Source: an uncultured Clostridia bacterium (GTDB taxonomy: Bacteria > Bacillota > Clostridia > UMGS1810). Taken from it: DNA of 9,915 bases. Within the stretch, counting starts at the first letter, position 1; each line of letters starts with the position of its first letter. Positions 1-5,812 of the stretch are shown here, in pieces. The translations under genes and the position numbers were made by a program. Below the pieces are notes generated by a model, which was not told the DNA's origin, made no database searches, and was given only the letters and a program-made list of their open reading frames with translations. The DNA lies in contig CAJLYL010000062.1 in the NCBI GenBank assembly GCA_905210855.1, positions 1-9,915 of the forward strand. Reading direction: 5' to 3'.

Positions 1-78
1 GGCTCGCTCAGCAGCTGTGCGGTAGCGCAGAACTCGCTCGCTCAAAATAAAATATACACCACCTCGCCTATGCGCAAG
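1..78. repeat. Possible fragment of an interspersed repeat at the window edge
   Basis: This GC-richer edge segment differs from the AT-rich DNA that follows. It holds a 9-base direct repeat, GCTCGCTCA, at 2-10 and 36-44. Between the copies is a small hairpin at 15-30 (CTGTGC, loop GGTA, GCGCAG, with one G-U pair). There is no T-run after it, so it does not look like an intrinsic terminator. On the minus strand one frame is open from 78 to the window edge and reads like arginine- and alanine-rich translated intergenic repeat rather than a known protein; no convincing start or ribosome site precedes it. The plus-strand frames stop at 50 and 105 and show no recognisable C-terminus. The repeat call is inferred from local structure and a general impression only. 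Confidence 0.3.
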
Positions 79-103
79 TTACCGAAAATATTTATATGCA
101 AAT

Positions 104-115
104 AAAATTAATTTT
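104..115. promoter_or_regulatory. AT-rich palindrome, UP-element-like
   Basis: AAAATTAATTTT is a perfect 12-base palindrome inside an A/T tract (about 91-127). It ends 11 bases before the proposed -35 element at 127-132. That position fits an UP element, contacted by the C-terminal domain of the RNA polymerase alpha subunit, or a regulator site. A/T-rich palindromes of this length arise easily by chance, so the role is inferred. Confidence 0.3.
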
Positions 116-126
116 TTTTGAATTTT

Positions 127-154
127 TGCAACACTTTTCCCTTGTCATCTGTTT
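127..154 (+). promoter_or_regulatory. Candidate ECF sigma-dependent promoter
   Basis: TGCAAC at 127-132 resembles the AAC-containing -35 element used by many Firmicute ECF sigma factors. It is followed by A-C and then a T-run (CTTTT at 134-138), also common in such promoters. After a 16-base spacer, CTGTTT at 149-154 is a loose match to a CGTC-type -10 element. Transcription would start near 160, leaving an A-rich leader of about 70 bases before the first gene of the sigma-factor locus. The likely reading is autoregulation by the sigma factor encoded at 1175-1687. The -10 match is imperfect, so this is a candidate only. Confidence 0.45.
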
Positions 155-216
155 TAGTAGTGAGGACCTCAAAGAGAGAAAAAATCAAAAACAACAAAAA
201 ACCAAAACAGAGACTG

Positions 217-222
217 AAGGAG
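217..222 (+). promoter_or_regulatory. Ribosome binding site of the stalk-domain gene
   Basis: AAGGAG lies 10 bases before the ATG at 233. The spacing is slightly long but supports this start. The leader just before it (about 170-210) is almost free of U and rich in A, so it is likely unstructured. Confidence 0.75.
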
Positions 223-232
223 ACTGATTATC

Positions 233-1138
233 ATGAAAAAAGTATTCGGAACAATTCTTGCTTGCGCAATCGTAACAACATCCGCATCGCCAGTGCTTGC
301 CGACGCACCGTTGCTCACCGCGGCAACATCGGCACCAAACTACACCGTCGTCATAAACGGCGACAAAATCGACGCGGACGGCATCTACACCGAGGGCAAG
401 CAAATCATGCTGCCGTTGCGGTCGGTTGCGGAAAAGCTCGGCTACAAGGTTACATGGGATGAAGCAAAGCAGGGCATAACGCTCGACAACGGCGAGGTGA
501 ACACAACGGTGTACATCGGTGAGGACAACTACTACATGGCGTCGTCAACCGCAATCGGAATGTCGGCGCCCACGGCTCTGGGCGCAGCGCCAGTACTCAA
601 GGGCGACAAGACTTATGTGCCGGCAGAGATGTTCAGCGTGCTCAACTGCGGAAAAGTTTACACGGTTGCCGACAGAGTGATAACCTTTGGCGATGCAAAT
701 AAGGCTGACTCCAAGGACGAGAGCGTGCAGATACCCAATCCGTTTACGGAGTACGAATCAATCGAGCTTGCCGAAAAGGCGGTTGCGTTTGATGTGAAGC
801 TTCCGTCATATATTCCGGACGGATTTTCATTCGATTATGCGTCAACCATGCGAAATGACTTCATACAGATAGGCTATAAGAATGCTGACGGCGCGGAGAT
901 TCTCTACCGCATGGCAAAGGGCAGTGACGACATCAGCGGCGACTACAACATATATGACAGCGTAAAAGCCGTTAAAGTAAACGGAATTGATGTAACATTG
1001 AGAACGGGTTCAAAAACATCTGTTGACGGAGAGGATAGCGCGAGCGCAATCTGGACGGACGGCGGTTATTCATTCTCGGTTTATTGCAGCAATGTCGGCT
1101 CAATCGATGTTGATGCGGTCATAAAGGGCATAAAATAA
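233..1138 (+). CDS. Secreted stalk-domain protein with C-terminal DUF4367-like domain
   Basis: This 301-residue exported protein has an unknown precise role. Residues 1-23 form a signal peptide: a lysine-containing start, a hydrophobic core and a likely signal peptidase I site after SPVLA. Residues about 37-155 resemble the copper amine oxidase N-terminal 'stalk' domain (PF07833 type), with the pattern VVINGDKI, then MLPLRSVAEKLGYKVTWD, then TYVPAEMF. Despite the family name, this domain is a common envelope-protein module and does not imply oxidase activity. Residues about 184-301 form a second domain of DUF4367 type (LPSYIPDGFSFD, DDISGDYN) that is homologous to the end of the anti-sigma protein encoded at 1650-2582. 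No transmembrane segment follows the signal peptide, so it is probably released or wall-associated. The ATG has an AAGGAG site upstream. The sigma gene begins 36 bases after the stop with no terminator between, so the three genes probably share a transcript. A role in signal sensing for the sigma factor is inferred. Confidence 0.8.
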   Translation: MKKVFGTILACAIVTTSASPVLADAPLLTAATSAPNYTVVINGDKIDADGIYTEGKQIMLPLRSVAEKLGYKVTWDEAKQGITLDNGEVNTTVYIGEDNYYMASSTAIGMSAPTALGAAPVLKGDKTYVPAEMFSVLNCGKVYTVADRVITFGDANKADSKDESVQIPNPFTEYESIELAEKAVAFDVKLPSYIPDGFSFDYASTMRNDFIQIGYKNADGAEILYRMAKGSDDISGDYNIYDSVKAVKVNGIDVTLRTGSKTSVDGEDSASAIWTDGGYSFSVYCSNVGSIDVDAVIKGIK

Positions 1139-1160
1139 AGACCGGTTATTGACGGTACAT

Positions 1161-1168
1161 GGGGGTGG
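1161..1168 (+). promoter_or_regulatory. Ribosome binding site that fixes a TTG start
   Basis: GGGGGTGG ends 6 bases before the TTG at 1175. No ATG in this frame is closer to the start of the conserved sigma region, so this purine-rich site supports TTG initiation of the sigma gene. Confidence 0.65.
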
Positions 1169-1174
1169 TTCGGC

Positions 1175-1687
1175 TTGGATAGTGAAGAATACTTTGCCGC
1201 TCTGCTTGAGAAATACGGCGACACCGTGATGCGTGTGGCGTATACATATCTCAAGAACAGGGCAGACGCGGAGGATGTGGTTCAGGATGTGTTTATGAAG
1301 CTCATAGACAAGAACCCGACCTTTGCCGACACCTCGCATGAGAAAGCATGGTTTATCCGTGTGACAATCAACATCTGCAAAAACAGGATTAACCTTTTCT
1401 GGAACAGGAACAAATGCAATATCGACGATTTTGTCTCCATGGCGAGTTATGATAATTATCATGCGGACAACGAGGTGCTCTCGGCGGTTATGTCTCTGCC
1501 CGAAAAATACCGCATTGCCGTATATATGTATTACTATGAGAGATATTCCGGCGCGGATATCGCAAGGATAATGAACAAGACGGAATCGGGCGTGAGATCG
1601 ATACTCATGAGAGCACGCGAAAAACTTAAAAATGTTTTGAAGGAGGCGGATGATTTTGAACGCGAAATACAGGGCTGCAATGGATAA
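1175..1687 (+). CDS. ECF-family RNA polymerase sigma factor
   Basis: This 170-residue cytoplasmic transcription factor directs RNA polymerase to a small regulon. It has the two-domain layout of extracytoplasmic function sigma factors. Region 2 covers about residues 8-75, with the hallmark DAEDVVQDVFMKL at 31-43 and the AWFIRVTINICKNRI segment that follows. Region 4 covers about 100-155, with LPEKYR and the helix-turn-helix segment YSGADIARIMNKTESGVRSILMRAREKLK (split here: recognition helix near residues 136-150). Its length is typical of the family. Translation starts at TTG with GGGGGTGG upstream. The 3' end overlaps the anti-sigma gene by 38 bases (1650-1687), so the two proteins are probably made in balance. 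It follows the stalk-domain gene by 36 bases. The sequence does not allow assignment to a specific named sigma factor. Confidence 0.95.
   Translation: MDSEEYFAALLEKYGDTVMRVAYTYLKNRADAEDVVQDVFMKLIDKNPTFADTSHEKAWFIRVTINICKNRINLFWNRNKCNIDDFVSMASYDNYHADNEVLSAVMSLPEKYRIAVYMYYYERYSGADIARIMNKTESGVRSILMRAREKLKNVLKEADDFEREIQGCNG
1641..1646 (+). promoter_or_regulatory. Ribosome binding site inside the sigma gene, with two possible starts
   Basis: A perfect AGGAGG lies within the end of the sigma gene. The ATG at 1650 is only 3 bases away, closer than usual, while an in-frame TTG at 1656 is 9 bases away, which is nearer to the usual spacing. The neighbouring sigma gene already uses TTG, so TTG at 1656 is a real alternative. 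The difference is two residues. Confidence 0.7.
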
Positions 1688-2582
1688 AATAACTCTCTCC
1701 GACGGGCGCAGAGCCAAAATAATGGCAGCTGCATCGGAGAAAATGGCTGAAAACGAGAAAAAACACAGCTCCAAGCTTGTGTATATCCGCTGTGCGTCTG
1801 CCGTGGCGGCTTGTCTCGCCATATATGCGGTCGGCACCTCGGTTAAGGACAGCCTGAACTCAAACGTGATTCCGCCGCAAAGCGATATAGTGTCAACAGC
1901 GAATCCCAAAGCGGATTTTCCCGAGACGGACGAAGCCGAGGCAGTACTGCCGGGCAATCCGCAGGAGACCGAAACCGACGCACCGAAGACAACATCCCCC
2001 TTAAACAGAGGTGCGGTTGGCGAGGTCAAACCCGAGGTGAATCCGCCGAAAACCGCGGAGAAAGGCAGTGTGACTGTCGGTGAAACCGTTACCGAACCGT
2101 CAAACGGAGAAAACGTCCCCGCGGCGGACAACCCGGCGGAACCGCCGCAGGGCGGTCAGCTGCCCGATGACGAGCTTGCCTCGGGCGGCGCGGTGCTTGC
2201 CCCCGGAATTGAGGAAAATGCCGATATCGACAGCATCCGCAAGGAAGTAGGTTATGATTTTGCTCTTCCCGACTATATGCCACAGGGATATACATTTGAC
2301 AGTGCTTCGCTGCTTTTCGGCGAGCTTGTGCAGATTGTGTATACCGACGGCGAGCACAAAATCATGTATCGCATTGAGGATTGCACAGATGATATCAGCG
2401 GTGATTACAACAACTATGAGACAGTCGAGACCGTGGATATGGGCGGAGCTGCCGTCACCGTAAGAGAGGATGGCGGCAAGTGCCGCTTGGCAATATGGAA
2501 TGACGGCAAGGCGCACGTGCTGTGGCTCGACGAGGGTTTTGAAAGAGACGAAATTGAAAAAATCATAAAAAGCATCGGATAG
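1650..2582 (+). CDS. Probable membrane anti-sigma factor with DUF4367-like domain
   Basis: This 310-residue protein probably holds the overlapping sigma factor inactive at the membrane until a signal arrives. Residues 1-42 form a short, charged cytoplasmic part. Residues about 43-62 form one transmembrane helix (LVYIRCASAVAACLAIYAVG). Residues about 70-195 form a long linker rich in Pro, Glu, Thr, Asn and Gly, suited to crossing the cell wall. Residues about 202-310 form a DUF4367-type extracellular domain (LPDYMPQGYTFD, DDISGDYN, AIWNDGKAHVLW). No HxxxCxxC zinc anti-sigma motif is present in the short N-terminal part, so the sigma-binding mode is not the standard one. The anti-sigma role is inferred from topology, from the 38-base overlap with the sigma gene, and from family knowledge. 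Its C-terminal domain is a paralogue of the one ending the secreted protein at 233-1138. The stop is immediately followed by the terminator hairpin. The start may be ATG 1650 or TTG 1656. Confidence 0.8.
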   Translation: MILNAKYRAAMDKITLSDGRRAKIMAAASEKMAENEKKHSSKLVYIRCASAVAACLAIYAVGTSVKDSLNSNVIPPQSDIVSTANPKADFPETDEAEAVLPGNPQETETDAPKTTSPLNRGAVGEVKPEVNPPKTAEKGSVTVGETVTEPSNGENVPAADNPAEPPQGGQLPDDELASGGAVLAPGIEENADIDSIRKEVGYDFALPDYMPQGYTFDSASLLFGELVQIVYTDGEHKIMYRIEDCTDDISGDYNNYETVETVDMGGAAVTVREDGGKCRLAIWNDGKAHVLWLDEGFERDEIEKIIKSIG

Positions 2583-2625
2583 AAAAAATCGGAGTGAAAA
2601 CGCTGGAATTCACTCCGATTTTTTT
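2583..2625. terminator. Bidirectional intrinsic terminator between convergent operons
   Basis: The arms ATCGGAGTGAA (2588-2598) and TTCACTCCGAT (2609-2619) pair perfectly over 11 bases around a 10-base loop. An A-tract (2583-2588) and a T-tract (2619-2625) flank them, so a U-run follows the hairpin on either strand. It ends the sigma-factor transcript on the plus strand (gene stop at 2580-2582) and the holA transcript on the minus strand. The holA stop codon (2610-2612) and its last codons lie inside the right arm. Confidence 0.93.
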
Positions 2626-3605
2626 GCCTGCGGCGCCATCATCAGCGCAAGCTCCGTTTTGCCGTCCGCCTTGCCGGATTTTATCTTGTAATCGGCGCTT
2701 TGGCAGAGCAGCAGCACACGGTCTATCTTTTCAAATGATAAGCTGCGCACCGTTGAGAGGTCTTTTTTTACAAAATACTCTCTTTGCTTTGTCCTCTGCG
2801 CAATCTGATATGACGGCAGGTGGGAGAGAAGCTTAATTTTGCGATAGGACGAGAATTTTGAAAAAATCGCAGGCAGAATCTCCGCCGGTTTGACATTCAG
2901 CCGCTGCATATCGTCAAGCCTTTTTTGGGCGGATTTCATGTTGCCGCGCGCTATGTCGTCCGCCATTTCAAACACCTTGCTCTCAAGTGATTTTGTCACA
3001 AGGGCGTCTATGTCGCCGCGCGTAATCACGTCATTCTCGCGCTTGTACGAGGCCAATTTTTCTATCTCGCACTTAATGTTTATCATGCCGGGGTTGCACG
3101 AATCTATCAGATACTGTGCCGCGCCGTCATCGATTTTTTTGCCGTAGGAGCGGAATACCCTCTGTACCCACGACACAAGCGTTGTGCCCTTTTGCAGGGG
3201 AAACTCGGCTATATATCCGTTTTTTGCCGTTGCCTTGTATATCACACTGCGCTTATCTATGTTGTTTTCAAGAAAAATCACCGTTGCATAATCGGGAATG
3301 GCGCCGAGCGCGGACGAAAAGTATTTCCTGATCTCGTCCGAAGCTTTTTTCATGATATCCGTGCTGCGCAGAATAAGCACCTTTCTGTCGCTCATAAAGG
3401 GGTAGGAGTTGAGGAATGAATCAATCTCCGGAACATTGGGCTCTTCGTGCGATATCTTCATGCAGTTAAAGCTGTCATCGGGGTCGTCCACGGCGGCTTT
3501 TATCATCGCGTCGAGGTAGTATTCCGCGAGAAAAATCTCATCGCCCGTGAAAAGATACAAATTCTTTAGATTTTTTGTCTTTATGTCGTTTATAACCGTT
3601 TTCAT
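2610..3605 (-). CDS. holA: DNA polymerase III delta subunit
   Basis: This 331-residue protein is the delta subunit of the clamp loader. It opens the beta sliding clamp so that the clamp can be placed on primed DNA during replication. The N-terminal part matches the family: NLYLFTGDEIFLAEYYLDAM at about 15-34, followed by NSYPFMSDRKVLILR at 66-80 in the clamp-binding region. The middle part has GTTLVSWVQRVFRSYGKKID (140-159) and the NPGMINIKCEIEKLASY segment (171-187). The C-terminal helical collar domain covers about residues 215-325. As usual for delta, there is no functional Walker A motif. Length is typical. The start ATG overlaps the comEC stop in ATGA (3602-3605), and a strong AAGGAG lies 7 bases upstream. 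comEC followed by holA is a common arrangement in Firmicutes. The 3' end runs into the shared terminator. Confidence 0.95.
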   Translation of the reverse strand: MKTVINDIKTKNLKNLYLFTGDEIFLAEYYLDAMIKAAVDDPDDSFNCMKISHEEPNVPEIDSFLNSYPFMSDRKVLILRSTDIMKKASDEIRKYFSSALGAIPDYATVIFLENNIDKRSVIYKATAKNGYIAEFPLQKGTTLVSWVQRVFRSYGKKIDDGAAQYLIDSCNPGMINIKCEIEKLASYKRENDVITRGDIDALVTKSLESKVFEMADDIARGNMKSAQKRLDDMQRLNVKPAEILPAIFSKFSSYRKIKLLSHLPSYQIAQRTKQREYFVKKDLSTVRSLSFEKIDRVLLLCQSADYKIKSGKADGKTELALMMAPQAKKSE

Positions 3606-5812
3606 CTCAATTCTCCTTCGGAAGCGGACACGGATTTGATTTTTGTACCGTCGGTGACAAAGGTTATTGTCTTGTTCATGTCTGTCCGCGCATATTTAAT
3701 TCTCTGGTTCGTCAAAAGCTCTGCCATCCTTCTGTCAAATATGTAATACTTGCTTCGGGGCGGTGAAGTTATGACGGCATATTCGGGATTAAACGAGTGT
3801 ATGAATTTGCCCGAAGCCTTTACCGGCGAGCCGTATGACGGAATCTTGAGCACATCGCAGTCGGAATCTATCTGTGAGAGCAGCTCCTGACCCTTGGCGC
3901 CGAGGCAGCTGCCGAGGACAAAGCTTGTGTTTCCGCAGTCAACTTCATACACCGCGCAGCCGTTTTTGTCCTTGAGCTTGAGATTTTTGTCGGTGTATAC
4001 CGACACGGTTACATTTTTCGTGGCGTGTATCGGGTAGCCGGCATGAATCTGCGTTACCTTCACGCCGTTGACTTTGGCGCTGTGGAGCACCTTGCGCCGT
4101 TCCAAAAGTACATTTTCGTTTTGAACATTCGATGTCGGCGGAATCACTATCTCCCTGACATAGCCGCGGTACATAAGCTTGTTCACTGCGTTGGTGTGGT
4201 CGCTGTCAAAATAACTGATGAACATCTTGTTTATGGTCTGCACCCCGTTGTGGCGGAAATACGGTTCAAAGATATCGTCCGCAGGGTTCTTGCTCGAAGC
4301 CGAGCCGCAGTCTATTACCGCCTTTTCAAAGCTGTCTCTTATCAGAGTACACTCACCCTTGCCGCTGTTGAGAAAGGATACCTTCACGTCGTCATCTACT
4401 GCGTTGTGAAATACGTATGCAAGATTTGCCATCATCACAAGGGCGACGCACACCGCCATGACGGATTTTCGCCTGCGGAAAACGTATATTGCCGCAGCTA
4501 TCGGCAAAAGAACCGTGAAAACCCACAGCGTACCGCGAAATGTAATCTCCGCGGACGAAAACGGCATTTTGGAAATGATGTCCGACACACCGTTGATTAT
4601 GCGCGCCGGGACAAGGGGTATGTATTTGAGCACGCCGAGCACTCTCGGCGGCAGGATAAACGTCATGGCGCAGAAGCCCACAAGGCTTGTCAGCAGAAAT
4701 GACGCAAGCGGAATGATGACGATGTTGGCCATAAGGCTTGCAAACGACACCAGGCCGAAATTATAAACGCTGACCAAAAATGTCGCAGCAAAAGAACCCA
4801 GCGATATCACAACGGAGGTGGCTATAAAATCGCTCTCGTCAAGCAAACGCGCTTTTTTGCGGTAGATGCCGAGCGCAACGGACAAACCGAGGGTTGACAG
4901 GAAAGACAGCTGAAACGACAGCGAAAAAATCTGATACGGAGCTGCCAGCAGTATGATAATCGCTGCAAAAATGAGCGAGTTGGTCAGCGAATAGTGCCTG
5001 CGCGCAAGCGTTGCCAAAAACAGAATCATAAGCATGACTATCACTCTCATGACCGACACGCCGTAGCCCGTGAACATAAGCAGGAGCACGGCAATCATGA
5101 CGGAGGCGGAGCGGACTATGAGATTTCTTATCCTGCGGCGAATCGGCAGGCGCGCAAGACAGCCGGCGAGCAGCGCGACAAATATTCCGGCGTGCAAGCC
5201 GGAAACGGCGACAATGTGATATATACCCGTCTTTTTGTAGGAGTCGAACATCTCCTCGGATATGCTTTCCCTGTCGCCGGTGAGAATCGCTTTCATAAGC
5301 GCACATTCGCTGCCGCCAAAGTATTTTTCAATATTAGCCGTAACCCTGCGCCTGAGGTCATACATATGCCGCGCAAGGGAGTTTTTGCTCTCGGTGATTG
5401 TGACCTTTTCGTAATCGGGTTCGGCTATGCCGACGGTATTTTTTGATTTCAGGTAGTTGCGGTAGCTGAAGGAGCCGTAGTTCATGGCGGTGTCGGCAAC
5501 GCTTACGGTAGATGTGAAGCAGAGGCGGCTGCCGATTGTCGCTTCGCCGTAAAGCTCTGCCGGAAGGCGCACAAGGATTTTGTAGTCGTCTCCGGCAGGG
5601 TAGTCGGTTTTTGTTACGGTGCAGTACAGCCGCATGGTGTCGTCCTTGATTATGGGGAATTCATCCGCCGTACATTCAAAGGAGAACTCCCTTTTGTCTG
5701 CTGCCTTGAGCTTGTCGCATAGGTTCTCGTAGCGAGTGTTGTATGAAATTATGTTATATACTACTGCCGCAATGAGGAGCAGCAAAAAAAGCGGTCTGAT
5801 AAATCGGGTCAT
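3602..5812 (-). CDS. comEC: ComEC/Rec2-family DNA uptake channel with degenerate C-terminal domain
   Basis: ComEC forms the membrane channel that brings single-stranded DNA into the cytoplasm during natural transformation. This protein has 736 residues, close to the family norm. Residues 6-23 form an N-terminal membrane helix. Residues about 40-140 are the extracellular OB-fold-like (DUF4131) part. The Competence domain, with many membrane helices, spans about 165-450 and carries the signatures HIVAVSGLHAGIF (199-211), GYGVSVMRVIVM (249-260) and FSLSFQLSFLSTLGL (296-310). Residues about 475-725 form the metallo-beta-lactamase-like domain. Several expected ligands are changed there: SYFDSDH at 533-539 has Tyr in place of the first His, GS at 634-635 replaces GD, and SYGS at 659-662 replaces HHGS. 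The channel part therefore looks intact while the hydrolase-like part looks inactive. The start overlaps the nadE stop by 4 bases (ATGA) and has only a weak ribosome site, suggesting coupled translation. No other competence gene is visible here. Confidence 0.95.
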   Translation of the reverse strand: MTRFIRPLFLLLLIAAVVYNIISYNTRYENLCDKLKAADKREFSFECTADEFPIIKDDTMRLYCTVTKTDYPAGDDYKILVRLPAELYGEATIGSRLCFTSTVSVADTAMNYGSFSYRNYLKSKNTVGIAEPDYEKVTITESKNSLARHMYDLRRRVTANIEKYFGGSECALMKAILTGDRESISEEMFDSYKKTGIYHIVAVSGLHAGIFVALLAGCLARLPIRRRIRNLIVRSASVMIAVLLLMFTGYGVSVMRVIVMLMILFLATLARRHYSLTNSLIFAAIIILLAAPYQIFSLSFQLSFLSTLGLSVALGIYRKKARLLDESDFIATSVVISLGSFAATFLVSVYNFGLVSFASLMANIVIIPLASFLLTSLVGFCAMTFILPPRVLGVLKYIPLVPARIINGVSDIISKMPFSSAEITFRGTLWVFTVLLPIAAAIYVFRRRKSVMAVCVALVMMANLAYVFHNAVDDDVKVSFLNSGKGECTLIRDSFEKAVIDCGSASSKNPADDIFEPYFRHNGVQTINKMFISYFDSDHTNAVNKLMYRGYVREIVIPPTSNVQNENVLLERRKVLHSAKVNGVKVTQIHAGYPIHATKNVTVSVYTDKNLKLKDKNGCAVYEVDCGNTSFVLGSCLGAKGQELLSQIDSDCDVLKIPSYGSPVKASGKFIHSFNPEYAVITSPPRSKYYIFDRRMAELLTNQRIKYARTDMNKTITFVTDGTKIKSVSASEGELR

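Noticed and set aside
1141..1156. Short inverted repeat ACCG...CGGT between the stalk-domain gene and the sigma gene
   Set aside because: The stem is only 4 bases with no T-tract, so it is too weak to be a terminator or attenuator.
1100..2131. Minus-strand open frame of 343 codons opposite the sigma and anti-sigma genes
   Set aside because: It lies antisense to well-supported genes, resembles no family, has no clear ribosome site, and is explained by the codon pattern of the opposite strand.
4025..4702. Plus-strand open frame of 225 codons opposite comEC
   Set aside because: It is a shadow of comEC, rich in His, Arg, Tyr and Val without domain features.
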